From the NCBI GenBank assembly GCA_964372125.1, contig CAYJPL010000044.1:1-12966 (forward strand): 12,966 nt of DNA, in the 5' to 3' direction. Positions within the stretch are counted from its first letter, which is position 1, and each line of letters starts with the position of its first letter. Both the position numbers and the translations under genes were made by a program. The notes under the pieces were generated by a model. It was given only the letters and a program-made list of their open reading frames with translations. It ran no database searches and was not told the DNA's origin. Below, piece after piece: positions 1 to 6,273 of the stretch. This stretch comes from Tannockella sp964372125 (GTDB lineage Bacteria > Bacillota_I > Bacilli_A > Erysipelotrichales > Coprobacillaceae).

Positions 1-31
1 ATTATAACAAAAGCATAAAAAAATGCAATAA

Positions 32-55
32 AAAATAGAGTAAAAACTCTATTTT
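32..55 (-). terminator. Intrinsic terminator of the lactonase gene, overlapping its stop codon
   Basis: A perfect 10-bp inverted repeat (32-41 and 46-55) encloses a 4-base loop (42-45). Read on the minus strand, the stem is followed directly by a run of T (31-27), and a smaller GCAT/ATGC hairpin lies at 13-26. The TAG stop of the gene (49-51) is inside the stem. The stem is AT-rich, so it is a modest terminator. The T/A flanks on both sides mean it could also act on transcription from the left. Confidence 0.6.
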
Positions 56-1077
56 GTGATACATACTGGTTGTGGGATTGATAATGTAGAATCAATAGCT
101 TGCAACTCTTCTAGCGATTCATTAAATTCAAATACTTGAAGCTCATCACTATCTTGGCAAGCTACGACAATAAATTGATCATCGACAATTGTAAAGTCTC
201 TAGGACATTTTTTAGTGTTACATATTTGCAGTAAAGCAACTTTGCCGTTTTCTTTATTAACTCGATAAAGTGCAATACTATCGTGTCCACGGTTTGACAC
301 AAATAGATGATTACCACTACTACTTAATTTAATGGCTGCAGCACTGGAGAAACCATCAAAATCATGAGGTAAACATGTAATTACTTGTAATAAAGTAAAA
401 TGTTCATTGAGGTAACGGTAGACCATGATATTATTTGCAATTTCATTTACTAAATATGCAAATTCGCCACTCTTTGAAAAAATCATATGTCTAGGTCCTG
501 AACCTGGAACAACATCTACTGAGTGTTTTGAGGCTGCTTCTAAAATGCCGTGTTCATAATTATATAGAGCAATCTTATCAGCGCCAAGGTCAACCGCGTA
601 CACATATTTTTTATCAGGTGTAATACCAACACAGTGAACGTGTGGACCAGTCTGTCTTTTTAGCAGGTCTGGTCCTAGTCCACGGTGATGGACAGCACCA
701 ATTTTGTATACTACTTGTTTATCAACAATTTGATAACTTGCAGTTGCACCAACATGGTAGTTTGCAGCAAATAAAAATTCATCATTTTCATTTACACATA
801 GATGAGTATATGAACGACCGCTAGAAGAATACGTCGAATATGGGATGAGTTCATCTTTATATATAGCAAAAGATCCTATACCACCACCTTCGTTATTTCT
901 TTTAGAATTTTTGTATGATACATATAGTGTATTATCCTTGCAAATCATGTAAGAAGGATAATCTAAGGTAACAATCTGTTGAATTTTTCTTAGTGTTTTT
1001 GTTTCTAAGCAAAAGTCTATTATGTATATTCCTTTGTCATCATGCTTTGCATAGCTAGAAACATATAATATAGGCAT
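49..1077 (-). CDS. Lactonase family protein (seven-bladed beta-propeller, 6-phosphogluconolactonase-like)
   Basis: A predicted cytoplasmic 342-residue protein of the lactonase beta-propeller family (PF10282), some members of which hydrolyse 6-phosphogluconolactone. It has no signal peptide or membrane segment. Family blocks are visible in order: QTGPHVH (142-148) followed by a YAVDLGAD strand (160-167), GPRH (194-197), SSAAAIKLS (244-252) and SNRGHDSI (261-268), each sitting on repeated blade strands. Length fits the family. The frame stays open to an ATG at 1141-1143, but I chose the ATG at 1075-1077: it has a strong GGAG site 9 bases upstream, the conserved LYVSSYA-type first strand starts there, and a -10-like box lies inside the longer version. 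No pentose-phosphate gene is nearby, so the substrate is not established; other sugar lactones are possible. Confidence 0.88.
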   Translation of the reverse strand: MPILYVSSYAKHDDKGIYIIDFCLETKTLRKIQQIVTLDYPSYMICKDNTLYVSYKNSKRNNEGGGIGSFAIYKDELIPYSTYSSSGRSYTHLCVNENDEFLFAANYHVGATASYQIVDKQVVYKIGAVHHRGLGPDLLKRQTGPHVHCVGITPDKKYVYAVDLGADKIALYNYEHGILEAASKHSVDVVPGSGPRHMIFSKSGEFAYLVNEIANNIMVYRYLNEHFTLLQVITCLPHDFDGFSSAAAIKLSSSGNHLFVSNRGHDSIALYRVNKENGKVALLQICNTKKCPRDFTIVDDQFIVVACQDSDELQVFEFNESLEELQAIDSTLSIPQPVCITK

Positions 1078-1084
1078 AATTATT

Positions 1085-1094
1085 CTCTCCTTTT
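1085..1094 (-). promoter_or_regulatory. Ribosome binding site that fixes the lactonase start
   Basis: On the minus strand this reads AAAAGGAGAG, with GGAG ending 9 bases before the ATG at 1075-1077. The upstream in-frame ATG at 1141-1143 has no comparable purine tract before it, which decides for the shorter protein. Confidence 0.75.
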
Positions 1095-1119
1095 GTTCTA
1101 AATTTATCTGTATACATAT

Positions 1120-1125
1120 ATTATA
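1120..1125 (-). promoter_or_regulatory. Candidate -10 box for the lactonase gene
   Basis: TATAAT on the minus strand, placed so that transcription would begin near 1113 and give a leader of about 35 bases. No good -35 is seen: the hexamer at 17-base spacing is TTTTAA. An 8-base palindrome TGTATACA (1109-1116) lies at the expected start point. The region is very AT-rich, so a chance match is possible. Confidence 0.35.
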
Positions 1126-1252
1126 TAATGAAAAGGCATACATTAAAATAATAATTAATATATTTTCAAATTTTGTTTTTAAATTTATAATTTATTTGTT
1201 AAAAAGGTAAAATTATGCTAACGTATTATTATATTTTAAAAAGGGGAAGATT

Positions 1253-2575
1253 ATGTTAGAGAAAATTTTTAAGTTAAAGCATCACAAAACATCTGTTCGA
1301 ACTGAAGTTATTGCTGGTGTAACGACGTTTTTAGCAATGGCTTATATCCTTGCGGTAAATCCTGCAATTCTAGGGGATGCTGGAATGGATGTCCACTCTG
1401 TATTTATGGCAACTGCACTTTCGGCAGCAGTGGGTTCTATTATTATGGGTCTACTTGCAAACTATCCAGTTGCACTTGCTCCAGGTATGGGGGTTAACGC
1501 ATTATTTACTTATACTGTTGTTATACAAATGGGACAAACTTGGCAAACAGCTTTAGCAGCTGTATTTGTTTCAGGAGTTATATTCTTAATTATTTCAATT
1601 ACAGGAATCAGAAAAATGATTATCAATGCAATTCCAAGCCAATTAAAGTTAGCAATAGGAGCTGGTATAGGTTTCTTTATTGCTTTTATTGGACTTAAGA
1701 ATTCAGGAATTATTGTAGCAGATGTTGCAACAGGTGTTGCATTAGGGGATATTGCTTCACCTACTGTATTACTTGCGATATTTGGTATCTTAATTACATT
1801 AGTATTACTTGTAAGAAAAGTAAATGCAGCAGTATTTGTTGGTTTAGTTATGACTGCATTACTTGGATTAGTGCTTGGGTTTATGGGAATTGAAGGAATG
1901 CCAGTGCTACCAGAATCATTTGCAGTAAATTTTGAAATGAAAACAGTTGGAGCATTTACTAGTGGGTTTGCACCACTATTTGAAAACCCTGCAAATATGA
2001 TTGTTATTATTTTCTCATTTTTATTTGTTGACTTTTTTGATACTGCTGGGACACTAGTGGCAGTGGCAAACCGTGCCAATTTAGTTAATGAAAAAGGTGA
2101 ACTTGAAAATATTGAAAAAGCATTATTAGCTGATTCTGTTGGTACTGTATTTGGAGCTGTTATGGGAACATCTACAGTTACATCATTTGTAGAAAGTACT
2201 AGTGGAGTTGAAGTTGGTGGGCGTACTGGACTTACTTCAGTAGTAACAGGTATTTTATTTGTTGCATCAATGTTTTTATCACCAGTTATTTTAAGTGTTG
2301 TAACAAACGCAGTAACTGCACCTGCACTAGTAGTAGTAGGGGTTTTAATGGCGCAACAACTTAAAGGGATAAACTGGGATGATTTAGTATTTGCAGCTAG
2401 TTCATTTATCACAATTATAATTATGATACTTAGCTACTCAATCGCTGATGGTATTGCATTTGGATTCATTACTTATGCAATTACAAGTGTAGCAGTGGGT
2501 AGAGCAAAACAAGTAAGTATGATTGTATGGGGACTTGTAGTAATATTCGTCTTATACTTTGCATTTATAGGATAA
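1253..2575 (+). CDS. NCS2 family purine permease (guanine/hypoxanthine type, AzgA/PbuG-like)
   Basis: An integral membrane protein of 440 residues that should import hypoxanthine, guanine or adenine with protons. It is almost wholly hydrophobic, with many membrane segments. The NCS2 AzgA-branch signatures are clear: ANYPVALAPGMGVNA (69-83), FDTAGTLV (262-269) and SFVESTSGVEVGGRTGLTS (311-329), whose Glu314 falls in the conserved substrate-region motif. Length matches Bacillus PbuG/PbuO. The start ATG follows a GGGGA site (1243-1247). The gene stands alone, divergent from the lactonase, with its own terminator. No purine riboswitch fits in the 175-base upstream gap, so control is unclear. Substrate preference between the AzgA-type permeases cannot be read from sequence alone. 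Confidence 0.93.
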   Translation: MLEKIFKLKHHKTSVRTEVIAGVTTFLAMAYILAVNPAILGDAGMDVHSVFMATALSAAVGSIIMGLLANYPVALAPGMGVNALFTYTVVIQMGQTWQTALAAVFVSGVIFLIISITGIRKMIINAIPSQLKLAIGAGIGFFIAFIGLKNSGIIVADVATGVALGDIASPTVLLAIFGILITLVLLVRKVNAAVFVGLVMTALLGLVLGFMGIEGMPVLPESFAVNFEMKTVGAFTSGFAPLFENPANMIVIIFSFLFVDFFDTAGTLVAVANRANLVNEKGELENIEKALLADSVGTVFGAVMGTSTVTSFVESTSGVEVGGRTGLTSVVTGILFVASMFLSPVILSVVTNAVTAPALVVVGVLMAQQLKGINWDDLVFAASSFITIIIMILSYSIADGIAFGFITYAITSVAVGRAKQVSMIVWGLVVIFVLYFAFIG

Positions 2576-2583
2576 CAAACACG

Positions 2584-2609
2584 AGCATGCAAATAAGCAT
2601 GCTTTTTTT
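2584..2609 (+). terminator. Intrinsic terminator of the purine permease gene
   Basis: A 7-bp perfect stem (AGCATGC at 2584-2590, GCATGCT at 2597-2603) with a 6-base loop is followed by a T run to 2609. It lies 9 bases past the permease stop codon. Confidence 0.85.
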
Positions 2610-2643
2610 GTTTTAAATTATGTTGTGACAAACTGTAATTACC

Positions 2644-2672
2644 TTTACGACTCGAACATATTATTATATAAT
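2644..2672 (+). promoter_or_regulatory. Sigma-A type promoter of the Lrp regulator-aminotransferase unit
   Basis: TTTACG (2644-2649, four of six matches to TTGACA), a 17-base spacer and a perfect TATAAT (2667-2672) predict a start near 2679, about 18 bases before the ATG. An 8-base palindrome TGTATACA (2672-2679) overlaps the end of the -10 and the start point and could be an operator. Confidence 0.65.
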
Positions 2673-2697
2673 GTATACAATATAGAGGAGGGACAGT

Positions 2698-3192
2698 ATG
2701 GAAAATAAAGATTTATTAACACTATTAGAAAAAGATGCTCGCATGTCACATACAGATTTAGCAATGGCATTACAAGAAAGTGAAGAGAATGTCGCCTCAG
2801 CGATAAAAAAATTAGAAGAAGATAAAGTAATATGTGGTTATCATACTTTAATCAATTGGGATGCATCAAATCACAGTACAGTACAAGCTTTGATTCAAGT
2901 GACGTGTAGTCCAGAAAGAGATTTTGGTTATGATCGTATAGCAAAAAGAATATATCAGTTTAGTGAAGTAGATTCTATGTATTTATTAAGTGGTAGTGGA
3001 GCAGAGTTCGTAGTAAATGTTTATGGAAAAACAATGCAAGAAGTTGCCCATTTTGTAGGTAGCAAATTAGCACCAATCGAAGGGGTAACAGGGACTGCAA
3101 CATTATTTGTTTTAAAACAGTATAAGAAAAATGGGATTGTTCTAGAAGAAGATAAAGACAAAGAAGATGAAAGATTATTGGTGACACCATAA
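2698..3192 (+). CDS. Lrp/AsnC family transcriptional regulator
   Basis: A 164-residue DNA-binding regulator. Residues about 1-50 form the Lrp-type winged helix-turn-helix (LLTLLEKDARMSHTDLA, then a recognition-helix region near 28-41). Residues about 60-140 form the ligand-sensing RAM domain, with the alternating strands VQALIQVTC, MYLLSGSGAEFVVNVYG and TATLFVLK. A charged tail (142-160) follows. Family members bind DNA as dimers or octamers and respond to amino acids. The start follows GAGGAGGG (2685-2692). The TAA stop shares one base with the ATG of the aminotransferase gene, so the two are cotranscribed and probably translationally coupled. The pair resembles Bacillus subtilis alaR-alaT (yugG-yugH). 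By analogy it should control the aminotransferase and itself, which is inference. Confidence 0.9.
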   Translation: MENKDLLTLLEKDARMSHTDLAMALQESEENVASAIKKLEEDKVICGYHTLINWDASNHSTVQALIQVTCSPERDFGYDRIAKRIYQFSEVDSMYLLSGSGAEFVVNVYGKTMQEVAHFVGSKLAPIEGVTGTATLFVLKQYKKNGIVLEEDKDKEDERLLVTP

Positions 3193-4367
3193 TGGATTTT
3201 GAAAAAATACTAAGTGATAAAGTAAAGTCAATACCACCAAGTGGGATTAGAAAATTCTTTGATCTAGCAAATACCATGGAAGGTGTTATTTCACTAGGGG
3301 TAGGGGAACCTGACTTTGATACCCCATGGAAAATTCGTGAAGCTGCCATTTATTCTATTGAAAAAGGAAGAACATATTATACTGCAAACCAAGGACTACA
3401 AGAATTACGTGAGGAGATATGTAAGTATCAAAAACGTCGTTTTAACTTAAATTATGATCCTAAAAAGAATGTTATTGTTACAGTTGGTGGTTCTGAGGCA
3501 ATTGATATTGCCTTTAGAGCACTAATTAATCAAGGAGATGATGTAATATTGCTCCAACCTAGTTATGTTGCTTACACGCCAGGGGTAACGCTTGCTGGAG
3601 GTACAGTAGTCAATATTGAATTAAAAGAAGAAAATGAATTTAAATTGACGCCAGAGTTACTAAAAGCGGCAATTACTGATAAAACAAAAGCAATTTTGTT
3701 AAATTTCCCAAGTAATCCCACTGGTGGATTTATGTCAAAAGAAGATTATCAAAAACTAGTACCGATATTTAAAGAGAGTGGTATTATGATTTTGTCTGAT
3801 GAAATTTACGCTGAAATAAGCTACGAAGAAGAGTTTTGTTCAATTGCAAGCTTTGAAGAAATAAAAGATCAAGTAATAATTATTAATGGTTTTTCAAAGG
3901 CGTATGCAATGACTGGCTGGCGCTTAGGTTATACCCTAGCAAATGAGGTTATAACTGAGGCAATGAATAAAATTCACCAGTATGTGATTATGAGTGCTCC
4001 AACTGGAGCGCAGTATGGTGCCGTTGAAGCATTACGTTATTGTGATGATGAAGTAACTAAGATGCGTGATCAATATCGATTGCGTAGAAATTATATTGTG
4101 AAAGTATTTAATGATATGGGGCTTAAGACATTTACACCTAAGGGTGCATTTTATGTTTTTCCTTGTATTAAATCTACGGGACTAACATCAGAAGAGTTTT
4201 GTGAAGAGCTACTAAAAGATCAACTTGTTGCATGTGTTCCAGGTACTGCATTTGGTAAAGCTGGTGAAGGATTTATACGTGTGTCATATGCATATTCGAT
4301 TGATGAGATTAAAGAAGCTGCAACTAGAATTAAGAAGTTTCTCGAGAAACGCCAAAAGATAGATTAA
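3192..4367 (+). CDS. Pyridoxal-phosphate aminotransferase, class I/II (AlaT/AspC-like)
   Basis: A cytoplasmic fold-type I aminotransferase of 391 residues, normal family length. Visible features in order: cofactor phosphate-loop GGSEA (99-103), SNPTGG (174-179) with Asn175, DEIYAE (203-208) with Asp203 and Tyr206, the Schiff-base Lys236 in GFSKAYAMTGWRLGY (233-247), and Arg363 in GEGFIRVSYA (358-367), which binds the substrate carboxylate. The N-terminal stretch PSGIRKFFDLA then ISLGVGEPDF strongly recalls the Bacillus AlaT/PatA branch, so alanine, aspartate or another amino acid could be the donor. Translation starts at the ATG overlapping the upstream Lrp stop; GGTGA (3180-3184) inside that gene serves as ribosome site. 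The stop codon lies in the loop of the terminator. Confidence 0.92.
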   Translation: MDFEKILSDKVKSIPPSGIRKFFDLANTMEGVISLGVGEPDFDTPWKIREAAIYSIEKGRTYYTANQGLQELREEICKYQKRRFNLNYDPKKNVIVTVGGSEAIDIAFRALINQGDDVILLQPSYVAYTPGVTLAGGTVVNIELKEENEFKLTPELLKAAITDKTKAILLNFPSNPTGGFMSKEDYQKLVPIFKESGIMILSDEIYAEISYEEEFCSIASFEEIKDQVIIINGFSKAYAMTGWRLGYTLANEVITEAMNKIHQYVIMSAPTGAQYGAVEALRYCDDEVTKMRDQYRLRRNYIVKVFNDMGLKTFTPKGAFYVFPCIKSTGLTSEEFCEELLKDQLVACVPGTAFGKAGEGFIRVSYAYSIDEIKEAATRIKKFLEKRQKID

Positions 4368-4383
4368 TTTCTATCTTTTTTTT
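4354..4383 (+). terminator. Intrinsic terminator of the Lrp-aminotransferase unit, containing the stop codon
   Basis: A 10-bp perfect stem (AAAAGATAGA at 4354-4363, TCTATCTTTT at 4370-4379) has a 6-base loop and a T run to 4383. The last codons of the aminotransferase form the left arm, and the TAA (4365-4367) is in the loop. Confidence 0.75.
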
Positions 4384-4401
4384 GAAAAGTATTTAAAGAG
4401 T

Positions 4402-4447
4402 AAAAAAACGGTGTTAAAATATACATATATAATGGTGCCGTATTTTT
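4402..4447 (+). other. Imperfect hairpin with T-rich tail before the unknown gene
   Basis: ACGGTGTT (4408-4415) can pair with GGTGCCGT (4434-4441) using four Watson-Crick and four G-U pairs. The flanking A run (4402-4406) can pair with a T run (4443-4447) beyond one mismatch. The 18-base loop contains a TATAAT. It could be a weak second terminator for read-through from the left, or chance. Confidence 0.25.
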
Positions 4448-4451
4448 GTTT

Positions 4452-4460
4452 TGATATACT
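4452..4460 (+). promoter_or_regulatory. Candidate extended -10 promoter for the unknown gene and WYL regulator
   Basis: TGATATACT fits an extended -10 (TGN followed by a TATAAT-like box), which does not require a good -35; none is seen at 16-18 bases. It predicts a start near 4467, just before the GAGG ribosome site (4474-4477) of the gene at 4485. A second TATAAT at 4428-4433 also lacks a -35. Confidence 0.35.
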
Positions 4461-4484
4461 CATATATGAAAGTGAGGTATCTTT

Positions 4485-5117
4485 ATGAAAAATTACTACG
4501 AAAATACATATATAAAAACATCAGAACTTAAGGAATATTTTTTAAATATTAGTAAAGGAAGTGTCTTTGAAAAACATGTAAATGATTTACTAATTTATGC
4601 ATTGGATAATTCAATGATAATTTCTAAAATAAAAAGAGAAGACAAACTTACTGCTTATTTTTATACACAGATAAAAAAGGAAATAGAGAGTGCTTCGACA
4701 CATCAAGAATTAGAATATAAATTGATGCTGTTGAATATGTTACCAAATACTGTGTATATAGAGACATATAAAAATAATCTAATAAAGCACATTTTAGAAA
4801 ACACGAGTTTTAATATTGAAACGTATTGCTTAATGAGACATTTGATGAGACATAAAACAAAGCAAACAAAAGAAGTGATGCAAATCATGATATCTATGCA
4901 AGGCGATAGTAAAAAATATTATTACCAAGAAGCGTTTTCTATATTATGTCTAGAACAAGATTACGCGAGTGCAATAAAATATATACAATACTTAGATATT
5001 GAAACAAACACTAAACTTATAATGGAGTTACAAAAATTTGTTCCAGTTCGATATTGTATAAGTCAATTAAAGAATAAAAAAACAATGTTGCAGCAAAAAT
5101 TAAAACCTGCATTTTGA
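4485..5117 (+). CDS. Hypothetical protein, helical, next to a WYL regulator
   Basis: I do not recognise this 210-residue protein. It is rich in Lys, Ile, Tyr and Met, looks almost wholly alpha-helical, and has no signal peptide, membrane segment or metal-binding cluster. Residues about 145-190 (YYYQEAFSILCLEQDYASAI and following) have the helix-turn-helix spacing of a TPR-like pair, so a protein-binding repeat fold is possible but unproven. The start follows GAGG (4474-4477) at normal distance. It lies 13 bases before the WYL regulator gene and after a terminator, so the two most likely form a transcription unit. A link to the regulator, as partner or regulated product, is inferred only from position. 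Confidence 0.75.
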   Translation: MKNYYENTYIKTSELKEYFLNISKGSVFEKHVNDLLIYALDNSMIISKIKREDKLTAYFYTQIKKEIESASTHQELEYKLMLLNMLPNTVYIETYKNNLIKHILENTSFNIETYCLMRHLMRHKTKQTKEVMQIMISMQGDSKKYYYQEAFSILCLEQDYASAIKYIQYLDIETNTKLIMELQKFVPVRYCISQLKNKKTMLQQKLKPAF

Positions 5118-5130
5118 TATAGGAGGAAAT

Positions 5131-6135
5131 ATGGATAATAGAGCATATGTCATACTTAACATAATAAAAGATCAATTACATCCAATTAGTGGTCAACATA
5201 TTCAAGAAATTCTTGAGGAAAAGCATGGAATAAAATTAAATATAAAAACTGTATATGAAGTTATAAAGAGAATTAATGAATTTTATTTTCCAACATTAAA
5301 AACAAAATATATTGGTGTTCAAAAGAAAAAAGGTTTTTATATCGCATACAACTTCTTTGAAGACGGACAAATTCAATATCTTCTAGATACAGTAAGATCA
5401 AATCCTAATTTATCAGTTCAAGAAAGTGAAAATTTGGAAAGTAGAATTACAGCACTTAGTTCTAAAAGTCAGCTAGATAGATTGTTTAATCATGAAACAC
5501 CTAGTAAGCATAGTATATCACTAATGTTAAATCTAACAACCTTAATAAATGCAATTAAAAATCAACAAAACGTGTATTTTGAGTATACTGATTATAAAGT
5601 TGTTGATGGAAAATTCCAAGAGGTTAGTAGTAAGAATGGGAATATTTCACAAGGGAAGACTAGTTATTATGCAATATCGCCTTATGAAATAGTATTAGAT
5701 GGTAAATATTATTATTTAATTGGATATTTTTCAAAAAGAAAAGATCAATTAAGTACATACCGAATTGACCGTATGAAATTAATTCGACATCATAAAAGCC
5801 CTTTTTTAGAAATTCGTGAGCAATATGATATGAAAAGAGAATATAAACAATCTGTAAATATGTTTATGACAAATAGTAAAATTGATTTGAAAATCCGTTT
5901 TAGTAAACAAGTTATGCGTGAAGTAGTAAATCAATTTGGAAGAGAACACACTGTTTCGATAGACAATAATGGATATTACACGATGGAAATTAAAGACATT
6001 TCAAATTCAAATGGATTAATTGGTTGGTTATTTATGTTGCAAGAACAAATTGAGGTGATTAGTCCTATAATGTTAAGAGAACAAATAGCAAAACGTATTA
6101 AAACTATGTATGATTACTATAAAAACACATTATAA
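5131..6135 (+). CDS. WYL-domain transcriptional regulator
   Basis: A 334-residue DNA-binding protein with the standard order of WYL regulators: an N-terminal winged helix (about 1-72; ISGQHIQEILEE and LNIKTVYEVIKRI form the two HTH helices), a linker, a WYL domain (about 137-222) and a C-terminal WCX-type segment (about 250-330). The WYL core is seen as ISPYEIVLDGKYYYLIGY (182-199) followed by YRIDRM (210-215). At the motif the usual Trp is Tyr (Y194-Y195-L196). WYL domains are thought to sense nucleotides or nucleic acids and often regulate stress or defence genes; the ligand here is unknown. The start follows AGGAGG (5121-5126). No terminator is visible between it and pstS, so read-through into the phosphate operon is possible. 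Confidence 0.88.
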   Translation: MDNRAYVILNIIKDQLHPISGQHIQEILEEKHGIKLNIKTVYEVIKRINEFYFPTLKTKYIGVQKKKGFYIAYNFFEDGQIQYLLDTVRSNPNLSVQESENLESRITALSSKSQLDRLFNHETPSKHSISLMLNLTTLINAIKNQQNVYFEYTDYKVVDGKFQEVSSKNGNISQGKTSYYAISPYEIVLDGKYYYLIGYFSKRKDQLSTYRIDRMKLIRHHKSPFLEIREQYDMKREYKQSVNMFMTNSKIDLKIRFSKQVMREVVNQFGREHTVSIDNNGYYTMEIKDISNSNGLIGWLFMLQEQIEVISPIMLREQIAKRIKTMYDYYKNTL

Positions 6136-6164
6136 CGAGTACATTCATATATTTCTAAGAAAAC

Positions 6165-6203
6165 TTTACACAATCTTAACATACAATATACAAAACTTTG
6201 CTT
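6165..6203 (+). promoter_or_regulatory. PHO box: four PhoP-type hexamers at 11-bp period
   Basis: Four hexamers lie exactly 11 bases apart: TTTACA (6165-6170), TTAACA (6176-6181), TATACA (6187-6192) and a degenerate TTGCTT (6198-6203). Bacillus PhoP binds direct repeats of TT(A/T/C)A(C/T)A separated by about 5 bases. The array lies upstream of the extended -10 of pstS, at about -71 to -33, close to the position of activating PHO boxes in Bacillus. The cognate regulator is encoded at the end of the same operon. Confidence 0.72.
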
Positions 6204-6220
6204 TTTGTAATGAAATAAAA

Positions 6221-6229
6221 TGCTATTAT
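6221..6229 (+). promoter_or_regulatory. Extended -10 of the pst-pho operon promoter
   Basis: TGCTATTAT matches TGN followed by a good -10 hexamer (TATTAT at 6224-6229), predicting transcription from about 6236. There is no consensus -35; the PHO box occupies that area, as expected of a promoter that needs an activator. Confidence 0.55.
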
Positions 6230-6273
6230 ATACGTGTTAGAAAAATTAAAATTTAATTGGAGGGCAAAATTAA

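Noticed and set aside
1078..1143. 22-residue N-terminal extension of the lactonase (ATG at 1141-1143)
   Set aside because: It has no ribosome site, runs through a TATAAT-like box and does not resemble the family; the ATG at 1075-1077 has a strong site.
1144..1252. Purine riboswitch upstream of the NCS2 permease
   Set aside because: The gap is too short and AT-only in character; no conserved purine-aptamer core or loop motifs are present, and no terminator/anti-terminator pair is seen.
1510..2412. 300-codon open frame on the minus strand inside the purine permease gene
   Set aside because: It is antisense to a clear NCS2 gene, its Thr/Ser/Asn/Pro-rich product is a codon-bias shadow, and there is no family resemblance.
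6244..6258. Inverted repeat AATTAAA/TTTAATT in the pstS leader as an operator or hairpin
   Set aside because: A one-base centre cannot form an RNA loop, and such AT palindromes are expected by chance here.
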